Source: Anaerolineae bacterium (GTDB lineage Bacteria; Chloroflexota; Anaerolineae; Aggregatilineales; J027). From it: 64,000 nucleotides of DNA. The notes beneath the pieces were generated by a model, which was not told the origin of the DNA, ran no database searches, and was given only the letters and a program-made list of their open reading frames with translations. The position numbers were made by a program, and so were the translations under genes. The first letter of the stretch is position 1; each line of letters starts with the position of its first letter. Below are positions 41,345 through 50,727 of this stretch, piece after piece. The DNA is taken from contig WBUL01000008.1 of NCBI GenBank assembly GCA_008933735.1, positions 124,001 to 188,000 on the forward strand, written 5' to 3'.

Positions 41345-42955
41345 CTATCCCCCGTAAGTCACGCGGCGCTCAATGTAACGAAACTGTACAATGGTCATGA
41401 TCCCGACCAGCAAAAACAAAATCAACGACTGCGCGGCAGCCTGCCCAATCGGAGAGCCGGATTGAAAGCCGTCCTGGTAGAGTTTGTTAATCAACACATT
41501 CGTCGCGCCGCCTTCTGACCCCGCCGGGCCAAGTGGGGGGCCACCCTGCGTCAGGGTATCCACGACCCCGTAAATCCCGTAAAACGAAAAGGTCACGTTG
41601 GTGACGAGCAAAAAGAAGGTAAATGGCGCAAGCAAAGGAAAGGTCACGCGGACAAAACGCTGCACCCGATTCGCGCCGTCCAGCGCGGCGGCTTCCAACA
41701 AATCCTGAGGGATATTTTGCAGCCCTGCCACGTAAAACAGGATGTTAAACCCCATCACGTTCCAGACCGATGCGAGAATGATCACCCAGGGCGCAAGGTC
41801 TTCGCTGCGTAACCATTTCGGCTGAATACCAAGTGTGTTGTTCAGTGCCCAGTTGATCACACCTGCGCCGCCTTCCCGGAACAGCGAAAGGAAAATCACA
41901 CCCGTCACGACCGGCGAGATGGCGTAGGGCCAGACCAGCAGGGTACGGTAAAAGTCTGCCCCTTTTACCTTTTGAGAAGCCAGCACGGCGACCACCAGCG
42001 ACAGCACAATGCTCAACAGAACAATCGCCACCGTGATAAACAGCGTCGTAGTGAAACTGTTCTGGTAGATGACGTTGTCTTTTAACAAGGTGTAATTTTG
42101 CAGGCAAACAAAACGCTCCTGCGGCAGCGGAAAAATCCTGGCACGCAGGGATAAGGTTATCATCTGAGAGGCGGGATAGTACAGAAATATGACCAACAGG
42201 AGCAGGGTTGGCAGCAGCAATAGATAAGGCAGTCCACGATTGCGAAAATAACCGGCTGTACTGCGATATTCCGCGATATTGTAGCGGCGGTTGAGCCAAG
42301 TCCACGTTGGGATGAGCAAAAACAGGGTGCTGGCGGCTGTAACCGCTAATCCTGCACGATATTCAAAACGGGTCGCCTGTGATCCATAAGTGCAATGTTG
42401 GATAGGGTACATCAAAATCTGGCTGCCTGCCGCTCCAATCACACCACCTACGACCAGGCTCATCACCAGGGTATTGAAGGCCGGACGGTTATTGAGACGG
42501 CGGAGGGTGTCGGCACCCAGAAAGCGCCGCAGTTCTTTCCCTATCACCAGTTCTATGAGAACCAGTCCAACCAGGACAATGACTATCGCATTCCAGAACC
42601 CTATTCCCATGAAAAAATAGGCCGCGCCCCCTGCCAGAAGACTGCCCCACACAGCTCGATTTGAAAATCGAGGAAACAATAGCAGCCCACCAGCCGAGAG
42701 CGTGACAATAGCAGTTGCCCCTGCTCCAAAAATTGCCCCCACCAGCAGCGAACGCCACAGTCGGCCATAAGAAATTTTTTCAAAATAATCAATCAGTTTT
42801 TCAATAAAGTCCGGAAGCGAGATCAGAGCATTCCATAAAAAATCCCAGAGTTTAGCCAGCCCGTCCAATTCGACCCCGAAGAAGTAAACGAGAATGGCAG
42901 CGCTGATTAAGAGAATCAGATTTTGGTAGGTCGCTTCAAATTTATAAGAGCGCAT
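41345..42955 (-). CDS. Sugar ABC transporter permease (MalF/UgpA-like) with N-terminal membrane extension
   Basis: A 536-residue permease, about 240 residues longer than UgpA-type proteins. Residues 1-240 carry about six helices that are not part of the core (for example SLLAGGAAYFFMGIGFWNAI). The core (about 245-530) has LLLPTLLLLVIFLYYPASQM, the segment ESGGATNVL-like GSEGGATNVLINKLYQ and the EAA loop IPQDLLEAAALDGANRVQRF. Start: ATG 42955 with AGAGGGG upstream; the ORF-track start at 42997 lies in the terminator that precedes it. It pairs with the MalG-like permease. The extension may be a regulatory or partner module; no ATPase is fused. Confidence 0.85.
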   Translation of the reverse strand: MRSYKFEATYQNLILLISAAILVYFFGVELDGLAKLWDFLWNALISLPDFIEKLIDYFEKISYGRLWRSLLVGAIFGAGATAIVTLSAGGLLLFPRFSNRAVWGSLLAGGAAYFFMGIGFWNAIVIVLVGLVLIELVIGKELRRFLGADTLRRLNNRPAFNTLVMSLVVGGVIGAAGSQILMYPIQHCTYGSQATRFEYRAGLAVTAASTLFLLIPTWTWLNRRYNIAEYRSTAGYFRNRGLPYLLLLPTLLLLVIFLYYPASQMITLSLRARIFPLPQERFVCLQNYTLLKDNVIYQNSFTTTLFITVAIVLLSIVLSLVVAVLASQKVKGADFYRTLLVWPYAISPVVTGVIFLSLFREGGAGVINWALNNTLGIQPKWLRSEDLAPWVIILASVWNVMGFNILFYVAGLQNIPQDLLEAAALDGANRVQRFVRVTFPLLAPFTFFLLVTNVTFSFYGIYGVVDTLTQGGPPLGPAGSEGGATNVLINKLYQDGFQSGSPIGQAAAQSLILFLLVGIMTIVQFRYIERRVTYGG

Positions 42956-42966
42956 ATTCCCCTCTT

Positions 42967-43003
42967 TAAAAAATATGGGATGAGTGCGGCCACCCATCCC
43001 ATA
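42967..43003 (-). terminator. Intrinsic terminator between sugar-binding protein and permease genes
   Basis: Reading minus: TATGGGATG (43003-42995), 12-base loop, CATCCCATA (42982-42974), then ATTTTTT. It closes the binding-protein transcript just before the MalF-like gene, the same plan as at 31747. Confidence 0.85.
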
Positions 43004-43021
43004 ATTAGTGTGAAGGCTGTA

Positions 43022-44365
43022 TTACTCGCCAATGACGCTGTTATAATCCTTAATCAACTGATCGGCACGGACTTTGGCGGCTGCCAACGCTTCTTCGGGG
43101 GCGCTACCACCGTCAATCATCGACTGCACGGCCTCATTGTGGACATCACGCACCTGACCATACGGCCCCATAATTGCGCCCGCGTTAGCGGGGTTGGATT
43201 CAGAAGCACTTAAAAGCTGGTTAAGGGCGATGCGGAACGGGGGATTGGCTTCAAACCAACCTTCGGCCTCCAGAATATCGACCGCGGATTGGCGATTGGG
43301 CAGATAACCCGTGCCTTTGTGCCATTGCACAATGCTGTCGGTGCTGGTCATGAAAAACACAAAATCAACAGCGGCTTGAATTTCCGCATCGGGATGCCCC
43401 GCAGTGACAAACAAGGCCGCGCCCCCTGCTGTAACCCCATTGTTGGATTCTTCGGTCGGCTTGATCAACTGCGCGATTCCCAGGGTGAACCCCTGTGCCT
43501 GACTGAAGGAGAGCAGGTTGGTTAACCCTGCGGTGCTGGTAATGTGTATGGCTGTTCCTTTGCTCAGAAAAGTGATCGCTTCGCCTGTGTAGGCTTCGGT
43601 AGAACCCGTGTAAGTGAAGTAGCCCTTATCTGCCATGTCCTTCCACCAGGACAGAATACCGAGCATTTCCGGCGTATCCCACAGAACTTCGGTCACGCGG
43701 CCACTGCGCCCATTGTCATTGTTGGCAAAAAGCACGCCTTCCATAGAAAGCCACTGTTCCGTAAACCAGCTTGTGACCGGCCAGTTAGCACAGGCGGTCA
43801 AACCTTCGATATTGGCACTCATAATGGCTTCACAGGCGGTCATCAGTTCCGCGAAAGTGGTGGGTGGGCTGTCCGGATCTAAACCAGCCTGTTCGAACAT
43901 TTCGCGGTTGTAATACAGCAGGGGATTTGAGGAATTCCAGGGAACCCCCCAGAACTCATTGGTATCCATACCATAGTAATTGCGAATCGCGGGCAAAATA
44001 TCGCTGACCGTTGCCAGTTCATCTGCGGTCGCATAATCGCTGAGTTTGATGAAATATGTTGAGTCAATGGCGAGCTGCGAGAGGGTATCTTCAACCTGTA
44101 CTACGTGCGGCGCATTGCCCTGGCTGGCAGCCAGCAGCGCCGCATCAAACACCTGCCCATAATCGTCACTCTCGGCCTGCACGTTGACAACAATGCCGGG
44201 ATTTTGTGCCATAAATTCATCAACCAGTTTTTGAACTTCGGCTTTTCTCAGATCATCGGTAAAAATGTGCGTGAACGTGATTTCCACCGTATTCTGTGCA
44301 GATGCTGCCGGGAATAACCCTATCCCTAATACCACCAATAGAATCAAGAATGCAGCTTTTCTCAA
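43022..44365 (-). CDS. Sugar ABC transporter substrate-binding protein (CUT1/UgpB-like)
   Basis: A 447-residue exported protein of SBP family 1. Signal peptide MRKAAFLILLVVLGIGLFPAASAQ; mature domain with VEITFTHIFTDDLRKAEVQK, the hinge segment NEFWGVPWNSSNPLLYYNRE and KGTAIHITSTAG. It binds a carbohydrate outside the membrane and hands it to the two permeases. Start is a TTG at 44365 with GAGGAGAAA upstream. It leads the unit, which has a terminator after it. No ATPase in the operon. The ligand is unknown. Confidence 0.9.
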   Translation of the reverse strand: MRKAAFLILLVVLGIGLFPAASAQNTVEITFTHIFTDDLRKAEVQKLVDEFMAQNPGIVVNVQAESDDYGQVFDAALLAASQGNAPHVVQVEDTLSQLAIDSTYFIKLSDYATADELATVSDILPAIRNYYGMDTNEFWGVPWNSSNPLLYYNREMFEQAGLDPDSPPTTFAELMTACEAIMSANIEGLTACANWPVTSWFTEQWLSMEGVLFANNDNGRSGRVTEVLWDTPEMLGILSWWKDMADKGYFTYTGSTEAYTGEAITFLSKGTAIHITSTAGLTNLLSFSQAQGFTLGIAQLIKPTEESNNGVTAGGAALFVTAGHPDAEIQAAVDFVFFMTSTDSIVQWHKGTGYLPNRQSAVDILEAEGWFEANPPFRIALNQLLSASESNPANAGAIMGPYGQVRDVHNEAVQSMIDGGSAPEEALAAAKVRADQLIKDYNSVIGE

Positions 44366-44455
44366 GGCTTATTTCTCCTCATTCGTCGCCAAGATTTTAT
44401 CGTGTGCGGGAAAATACACACAAAAATGGGATTAAATTTTCTTAACGCGCTGACA

Positions 44456-46255
44456 CTATTTCCGTTTGATGATGAACAACGTAAAATCATCGGACTGAGG
44501 TGTATTCGCGGTAAACTCGTTTACGGTATCGATGACCCCACGCACAATGTTGGCAGCGTTATCGTGGGCGTGGCGGCGCAGGGTTTCGATAAAGCGTTCC
44601 TCCTCAAATTCATGGCCGTCCGCACTCATTGCCTCGGTGACGCCGTCGGTGTAAAAAACAACAAAATCTCCAGGGGCAAGCTGCGTTGAGCTTTCGTGCA
44701 GGGTGATGTTCTCAAAAATTCCCAGGACAATGCCTGGCAGCGCTAATTTGTGAAATGTGTCTGTGGCCGCTTCATACCAGATGGGCGGATTGTGTCCTGC
44801 GTTAGTCCAGTCCAGTCGTCCTGTTTTTGTGTGGAGGATTGCGTAAAACGCGGTCAGAAAGGCATCTGTTTGGATGTCCTTGAGCAGTAGTTCGTTCGCA
44901 CGCATCAGTGCTGCTGCCGGGGTACGCCCCGTGAGCGCTGTTGTGCGGATCAAAGTTCGGCTGAGCGCCATGAAAATCGCGGCGGGAATGCCTTTATCGG
45001 ACACATCTGCGATGACCATGCCCAGACGGTGAGACGCTTTGGGAAGGTAAAAGAAATCGTAAAAATCGCCCCCGACCTGGCGTGCGGCTTTGTAAAATGC
45101 CTCAATTTCCCAGCCAGGAATAATCGGGCAGCATTCCGGCAGCATACTGAGCTGAATTTGCTTGCCAATAGCAAGTTCTTCTTCGATGCGGTGTAGTTTT
45201 AAGTCCTCCTGGTGCAGGTAAGCGGTTTGCAGGGCAATAGCTGCCTGATTCGCCAGCAGGCGCAAGAAGCCAAGCTCATTGTCGTCTAGGGCACGTGGTT
45301 GGCGGGTATTAACGACGACCGTTCCAATAGATTCCCCATCGACAAGCAACGGTACTACCGCATGACCACGAAAGCGTTCCGCCCTAAGCCAGTCGGTCAT
45401 CCAGGGAACACGGTCATCCATTTCCAGGTCTTCAATGATCAGAGGGCGCTGTGTTCTCATCACCAGACCAGGGCCCGTGCTTTCGTTGTTAGGGAGATGC
45501 CGCCCTTTGCTCACCGGGTCGGTTTGCCAGCCGCTTTCCGCCCTGAAGTACAAATTATTACCGCTTTTATCCGGCAGCAGCAGGGCACAGGCATCTACTT
45601 GCAGCAGAGTCCGGGCTTCTTCTACCAGGTATTTCATCAAATCATCCAGACTGTGACGGCTCAGAAGCTGGTTGGAAAGGTCAAGCAGGGCTAGCTGTTC
45701 GTTAATACGCTTTTCCTGAAGCAAATCGTATAAACGGGCGCGTTCCAGGGCAACCCCCATCTGACTGCCGACATTCGTGAGCAACGCCAGTGCACGCGGG
45801 GTAAACGCTTCCCAATTTGGTGCGGCAACATTCATAATTCCCAGCCTCCGTTCGCCGGAAAGGAGCGGCACTGACGCATGAACAATCAGCCCCGCTTTAT
45901 TGCCATGTACCTCCGACAATCGGCTGCAAATGATCTCGTTATACGCTTCGTGAAAGCTGCCTTTGTTGCACAACGTCTGGCACTGGCACCCACCATCCCA
46001 CGCATCCGGGTTGTCAGGGTGCATAGCGGGAGGCAGGTTATGGTGAGCCAGCAGACGATAGCCTCGTCCTGCCCAACGACTCTGGGCGGCAGGATCCACC
46101 AAAAAAATCCAGCCAGTTTCCAGCCCCAGCAGTTCCACCAACTGTGCCAGCGCCGACGACAGAGCCGTTTGTACGTCTGCTGCCCGATTGAGCGTATCCG
46201 CGATTTTATTCAACGCCTGTAGATTTTCAATCAGGGTTTGTTCTTCAGAAATCAT
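44456..46255 (-). CDS. GAF-GAF-SpoIIE (RsbU-like) PP2C phosphatase
   Basis: A 599-residue cytoplasmic regulator. GAF 1 (about 20-185) includes a cysteine group GGCQCQTLCNKGSF (C90, C92, C96) and C110. GAF 2 (about 205-350) has the usual RGHAVVPLLVDGESIGTVVV. The PPM/SpoIIE domain (about 370-595) has GGDFYDFFYL (metal Asp), VIADVSDKGIPAAIFMALSR and WTNAGHNPP. Such proteins dephosphorylate anti-anti-sigma factors in stress pathways; the partners are not in this window. The gene is upstream of the sugar ABC operon on the same strand but 90 bases away. Confidence 0.92.
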   Translation of the reverse strand: MISEEQTLIENLQALNKIADTLNRAADVQTALSSALAQLVELLGLETGWIFLVDPAAQSRWAGRGYRLLAHHNLPPAMHPDNPDAWDGGCQCQTLCNKGSFHEAYNEIICSRLSEVHGNKAGLIVHASVPLLSGERRLGIMNVAAPNWEAFTPRALALLTNVGSQMGVALERARLYDLLQEKRINEQLALLDLSNQLLSRHSLDDLMKYLVEEARTLLQVDACALLLPDKSGNNLYFRAESGWQTDPVSKGRHLPNNESTGPGLVMRTQRPLIIEDLEMDDRVPWMTDWLRAERFRGHAVVPLLVDGESIGTVVVNTRQPRALDDNELGFLRLLANQAAIALQTAYLHQEDLKLHRIEEELAIGKQIQLSMLPECCPIIPGWEIEAFYKAARQVGGDFYDFFYLPKASHRLGMVIADVSDKGIPAAIFMALSRTLIRTTALTGRTPAAALMRANELLLKDIQTDAFLTAFYAILHTKTGRLDWTNAGHNPPIWYEAATDTFHKLALPGIVLGIFENITLHESSTQLAPGDFVVFYTDGVTEAMSADGHEFEEERFIETLRRHAHDNAANIVRGVIDTVNEFTANTPQSDDFTLFIIKRK

Positions 46256-46404
46256 TGCCTTCGCAGTTCAGACTAGCTCTTCTGATTGTAGCTAATCTGA
46301 CGCGATTTCGATATAAACAGGTTCGATCTTCTTGAAGCGGTTATATTAGCATTCCACCTCTGTTGGTATCATAATCAAGACCCACAAGGGAAAGGAAGCT
46401 TTTC

Positions 46405-46806
46405 TTGAAACTTGAAATCGGCATGAAAGCCACCCGCATCAAAGTTTTTTCTGATGAGGATATTCGCAAATTCGCGGAAGTCTCCGGCGATACTAATGCT
46501 ATCCACCTGGACGACGAGTACGCGGCAAAATCCCGTTTTGGTAAGCGCATCGTTCATGGGATGCTGACGGCCAGTGTCGTTTCCGCGATTCTGGGCATTG
46601 ATTTTCCCGGGCTTGGTACCGTTTATCTGAGCCAGTCTCTTCAATTTAAAGCTCCGGTTTTTATCGGGGATCAAATTACCGCCCAGGTGGAATTAATCAA
46701 ATATCGAGAAGAAAGGCGCATTGCGACCTTTCGCACCACCTGCACGAATCAGGACGGGGTGCTGGTTTTGGACGGCGAAGCGGTGGTCTTGGTACCAGAA
46801 GGATGA
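46405..46806 (+). CDS. MaoC-family (R)-enoyl-CoA hydratase-like protein
   Basis: A 133-residue hotdog-fold protein. The catalytic motif is seen in FAEVSGDTNAIHLDDEYAAK (Asp and His of the MaoC dyad) with RIVHGMLTAS and VYLSQSLQFKAPVFIGD. Short single-domain members hydrate trans-2-enoyl-CoA to (R)-3-hydroxyacyl-CoA (PhaJ-like), or act in lipid or butanoate routes. Start is TTG 46405, with AAAGGAAG 6 bases upstream; the ATG at 46423 is too far from it. Divergent from the phosphatase. A hairpin follows its stop. Confidence 0.88.
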   Translation: MKLEIGMKATRIKVFSDEDIRKFAEVSGDTNAIHLDDEYAAKSRFGKRIVHGMLTASVVSAILGIDFPGLGTVYLSQSLQFKAPVFIGDQITAQVELIKYREERRIATFRTTCTNQDGVLVLDGEAVVLVPEG

Positions 46807-46813
46807 ATCCTAT

Positions 46814-46839
46814 CCCCTCCCTGACTGCTCAAGGAGGGG
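46814..46839. terminator. Hairpin between convergent genes
   Basis: CCCCTCC (46814-46820) and GGAGGGG (46833-46839) pair perfectly over a 12-base loop. It lies between the MaoC stop and the stop of the giant surface protein. A-run on the plus side, no T-run on either transcript, so the strength is uncertain. Confidence 0.5.
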
Positions 46840-46846
46840 AAAAAGA

Positions 46847-49800
46847 TTATCCACCAACAGAGGCGATTTGCTGATCTTCCTCCTCAACTTCTGCCAGTGT
46901 AATCCAGCGTATATGGGAAACATTCTGGTTTTGAAGCTGGATCATTGGCGCAACCCGTGATCCATCTTCGTAGCCGTAGTAGATCACCGAGCCGTCATCA
47001 AAACCGAGAAATCCATGACCGGGGCCAGGAGCAGGGTTGTCAATGTTGCTCACACCCATATCGACCGCGTCCAACCCCTGTATCCCATAGCGATAGAGCG
47101 TTTGGACACCATTGACAGTGCAAACAAAGTACACTGAAAGCGAATCCGGGCCAAACATTGGGGCAAAACAGGGAGAGTCCAGCGGTTGGTTGGTGATGGG
47201 ATGTACTTTAATCTCGGTCGGTGTTTCAACCAGCACATAGATATTCTGAGTCCCCTGTTTATCGAGATGTTCAAAGACCACGTAACGCCCGTTCGGGGCA
47301 AATGCACCCGCTGTGACGTTATCCACCAGAAGCTCCGGTTCAGGGATATTGGTCGGGTCGCTGATGTCCAGCCCGTAAATGCTGGGTGTACCAATTTCAT
47401 CGACGAGGGTGATAAGCAGACGCTTGCCATCTGGTGACCAGGAGGGCGGGAACAGCGCGATTTTGAAATTCGATTTGCTGGTATCTTTCAGGCTGGTATC
47501 GGTCAGAACTGGCAGCGAAATATTCCGCTCGATATTCAGGACACGCACAGTAACCGCGCCTGAAGTCAGATCAACGGTCAAAAAGGCGACAAATTTTCCT
47601 GTAGGATCAAGGGTCGGGTAAAAATTGCTTTCCGGGGTACCTTCAAATGGCTGCGTGATTTCCTGTCCAATGACAATGAAAATGGTCGTCTGTTCACCAA
47701 TGTCTGCCTGGAAGACTGCATTGGCATTAGGTGTGAACTGTGTCGGCAGTTCTAACAAGCCGAATTTTTCAATGTTGTCAGTCACTAAACCTGCTGTCTC
47801 ATTGCGAAGTTCCTCGCTGACCAGCGTATCACCCGTCGTGCCCGCATCCTCACCGCCGGAAGGTACAGGTGGAGCAGGCGATGTGACCGTCACGTTAAAA
47901 GCGGTTCCAGCGGTGGTGCTGCCGTCGCTGGCAATGATCGTCACGGTTGTGGTGCCCGCATTGACTCCAGAAATGGTCAGGGTCGTGCCCGACAGCGAAA
48001 CATTGGCAACACTTGCAGCAGCCGAAGTTGCGGTCAGGGTCAGGGGATCACCGTCGGCGTCTGTCGCGGTAACGGTCACATTCACTGATGCTCCTACCTG
48101 CACTGACTGATTGCCAATTGGGTTCACAATGGGCGGCGTATTCGGCGCGGGTGCGTTTACGGTCACCTCAAAGGTCGTGGTGGAGGTATCGGTTCCATCG
48201 CTCGCTTCGACGGTCACAGTGGCGGTTCCGACCCCGTTTCCTGTGACGGTCAGCAGATTGCCAACGGCGACTACATTGGCGACTGCCGGGTTGCTGCTTG
48301 CCGCCGTGATCGTGATTGGGTCACCTTCCGCGTCTAAGACGGTTACCCCTACATTGATAAACGATCCCACAAGCAGAGTCTGATTTGCAATCGGGTTAAT
48401 CACTGGCGGCGTATTGACCAGCGCCCCAGGCGGGCAGCCATCCGGATTGACCGAAAACTCATCCGGGCAGGCATCCACATCATTGGTTTTGCCATCCCCA
48501 TCGTTGTCCCCCGGTGGCAGAGTCAGCCCTGCACAAACGTCCGCCCGCGACAGCACCGCGATTTTTTGTGCCCAGGGGGAGGACGTAGTAATCACCTGAC
48601 CATCGGCTAAAGTCATTTCGCTGGCACCAATCCCCAGGCAGGCGGGCAGGGGTTGATCCTGGTCGGCCAGGGTCAAAATACCCTGCTCCATGAACTTGAC
48701 GGCTGTCGTGCAAGGATTAATTGCGCTCAATACCACCCATAGGGTATACAGGTTGAGCTCGGCTTCATAGCTCTTGAGAAAATACGCCAGATCCGGACAG
48801 GCAAGCATTGTAGGTGACACCTCCGGGTCGGTGGTTGGGTCTTTCAGATTTGCCCCCATTGTCCCCAGAATATCCGCGCAGAAGGTGACTGGGTCTACTG
48901 CCAGAACCGCCGCAAAATTGACCCCGGCAGCATCCGCCAGATAAACCAGATAATAGGACTCGTAAATGCCGAGACCACATTCTCCTTGCAGCGTCGTCAC
49001 CATCGCCTGTTTATCCGGCGTTAAATCACCATACATGTTAAAAAATTCCACCAGCGTACAGCCGTAGGTAAAAATATCTGTATCCTGCACCCCTGCCGTT
49101 TGCATTCGCTCACGTATTTTGGCCGCACGCTGCGGGCTGATAGGCGTCAAAATACAAATGGAAATCGCCGTATCGATCAGCGCTGCACTGGCGGGGGCAT
49201 AGAGCGGTTTCAGAATCGAACCCGTATACGGTTTAGCCAGTGGTGTCATCGTCGGGAAACTGGATGCCGAAAGTGCATTGGCGAACTCTGGTGGTATGAC
49301 ACCGTTAGCCACCGAGCCAGCAATCTGGCAGGCGTTTTCTGGTGTCATGACGCTGTCCAGAATTTGCCACGCATTGCTGTTAATGCCATACAGCCTGTCC
49401 ATCATTCCCGTAAGCGCTGGCAAAACTTCGGGGCAGTTTTCTAATATTGCCTGTGCGTTTTCTTCAGAGAGTGTCGGGTCGGGCTGCCCAAAAACCAGTT
49501 CCCCCAGTAAGTTTTCAAGATACTGGCAGGGGTTGAGACGATTGCCACTGGCAATGTCCAGTTGAATGAAAATGGGCAGCGTTTGAGCATCCAGAAGAAG
49601 CTGAGGGCAGTTTTGCAGTGCGCCGCTCAGGTCAATCGTCGAATCGACCAGTACGACTTCCCCAGTAGGGCAGCCGTTGTTATCAATTGGGCCGGGTTCC
49701 TGTGGGCAGGCATCCGTATTGTCGGGCAGGCCGTCTCCGTCCGAGTCAGGAATGGGGGTAGCAACCTGGAAAGGATCAGGCAGGGTTGAGCAGTCACCGC

Positions 49801-50620
49801 CCAACCGCACAACGAATCCGGCTACCCAGCCCGAACTGATCTGATACCATGCGCCATCGGGCATGGTGGTTTGACCTATAACGTTGTAAACGCCTGCTGG
49901 CTCGATCTGACCAACAATCGCGTCATTCGTGGAGGGGGCAGAACGCACATTGACCCGTGTTTGCCCCTGGGTCGCCAGCACACATGCACCGCTGGTGGGA
50001 AGCTCCGGCAATGGGATGTCTGTCGCTGGCGGTTGTGTGGGCGTGACCGGGGTTGGGCACCCGTTATTTTCACGTGGGCCCGCTTGACTCGGGCACTGGT
50101 CGTACTGGGTGGTCAGCCCATCCCCATCTGCGTCAGCGCATCCTCCCCATTCGGGAATGCCAAACTCATTGGGGCACACATCCTGACCATCTGGCACGGT
50201 ATCACCGTCTGAATCGACAAGTGGACAGCCATCTGAGGTGTTTGGCGCGGGGAGCTGCGGACATTTATCCTGGCCGTCAGGGATACCATCCTGATCAGAA
50301 TCGATCTGAGAAACGGAAAAAAAGACACTGTTACTGCGAACGTAGAATTCACCGGATCCGGATTCACAGTAAAACTCTATACGTCCCTGCGCGTTGGCAG
50401 GAATCGTGTAATTCAGCGTGTAGTAAAGCCCCCCAAGCGCGATGCCCCCACCAAAACATCGTTCATAAGGGTAATTGGAACTCAGGGTGATCACTGTTCC
50501 GGGGGGGCCGGAAGTGGGATTAATGCTGATGTTCGCCGTTTGATAGGCGACAGAGGCCGAGATACCCACTGCGAGCATTGGAACTGCGACGAGAAGAATG
50601 AATAGAACCTTAGCTTTCAT
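46847..50620 (-). CDS. Giant secreted multi-domain protein (TSP3, SH3b, Cys-rich helical region, Ig-like, PD40 propeller)
   Basis: A 1257-residue exported protein. Order: signal peptide (MKAKVLFILLVAVPMLAVGI), an IPT/Ig-like part, thrombospondin type 3 calcium repeats (about 105-205; DSDQDGIPDGQDKCP, DSDGDTVPDGQDVCP, DADGDGLTTQYDQCP), an SH3b domain (about 222-280, VNVRSAPSTNDAIVGQ), another TSP3 unit (about 295-320), a long helical region with scattered cysteines (about 335-690), a TSP3 unit near 700, two tandem Ig-like domains (737-825, 827-915; each begins NTPPxxNPIxNQ), and a C-terminal PD40/TolB-like propeller (about 990-1245; WSPDGKRLLITLVDE, FAPNGRYVVFEHLD). Probably calcium-stabilised and wall- or sheath-associated. 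No C-terminal anchor is seen. Function unknown. Confidence 0.85.
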   Translation of the reverse strand: MKAKVLFILLVAVPMLAVGISASVAYQTANISINPTSGPPGTVITLSSNYPYERCFGGGIALGGLYYTLNYTIPANAQGRIEFYCESGSGEFYVRSNSVFFSVSQIDSDQDGIPDGQDKCPQLPAPNTSDGCPLVDSDGDTVPDGQDVCPNEFGIPEWGGCADADGDGLTTQYDQCPSQAGPRENNGCPTPVTPTQPPATDIPLPELPTSGACVLATQGQTRVNVRSAPSTNDAIVGQIEPAGVYNVIGQTTMPDGAWYQISSGWVAGFVVRLGGDCSTLPDPFQVATPIPDSDGDGLPDNTDACPQEPGPIDNNGCPTGEVVLVDSTIDLSGALQNCPQLLLDAQTLPIFIQLDIASGNRLNPCQYLENLLGELVFGQPDPTLSEENAQAILENCPEVLPALTGMMDRLYGINSNAWQILDSVMTPENACQIAGSVANGVIPPEFANALSASSFPTMTPLAKPYTGSILKPLYAPASAALIDTAISICILTPISPQRAAKIRERMQTAGVQDTDIFTYGCTLVEFFNMYGDLTPDKQAMVTTLQGECGLGIYESYYLVYLADAAGVNFAAVLAVDPVTFCADILGTMGANLKDPTTDPEVSPTMLACPDLAYFLKSYEAELNLYTLWVVLSAINPCTTAVKFMEQGILTLADQDQPLPACLGIGASEMTLADGQVITTSSPWAQKIAVLSRADVCAGLTLPPGDNDGDGKTNDVDACPDEFSVNPDGCPPGALVNTPPVINPIANQTLLVGSFINVGVTVLDAEGDPITITAASSNPAVANVVAVGNLLTVTGNGVGTATVTVEASDGTDTSTTTFEVTVNAPAPNTPPIVNPIGNQSVQVGASVNVTVTATDADGDPLTLTATSAAASVANVSLSGTTLTISGVNAGTTTVTIIASDGSTTAGTAFNVTVTSPAPPVPSGGEDAGTTGDTLVSEELRNETAGLVTDNIEKFGLLELPTQFTPNANAVFQADIGEQTTIFIVIGQEITQPFEGTPESNFYPTLDPTGKFVAFLTVDLTSGAVTVRVLNIERNISLPVLTDTSLKDTSKSNFKIALFPPSWSPDGKRLLITLVDEIGTPSIYGLDISDPTNIPEPELLVDNVTAGAFAPNGRYVVFEHLDKQGTQNIYVLVETPTEIKVHPITNQPLDSPCFAPMFGPDSLSVYFVCTVNGVQTLYRYGIQGLDAVDMGVSNIDNPAPGPGHGFLGFDDGSVIYYGYEDGSRVAPMIQLQNQNVSHIRWITLAEVEEEDQQIASVGG

Positions 50621-50639
50621 GGTAAAAGCCTCGTGTTAT

Positions 50640-50660
50640 CTATACTTTCTTCATGTATAG
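50640..50660. repeat. Inverted repeat upstream of the giant surface protein
   Basis: CTATAC (50640-50645) and GTATAG (50655-50660) flank a 9-base centre, about 20 bases upstream of the minus-strand start codon at 50620. The position and AT content suit a -10 region or operator. It may also be chance. Confidence 0.3.
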
Positions 50661-50727
50661 CATGAAACAAGACGCTACGCTGGACGGTTCCTCACATGTT
50701 TTTATAGGTTTTTGCGAACTCTAACAA

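Noticed and set aside
47625-48383. 161- and 90-residue Val/Ser/Thr-rich plus-strand ORFs
   Set aside because: They are antisense to the Ig-like repeats of the giant surface protein; the low-complexity look comes from the repeat coding strand.
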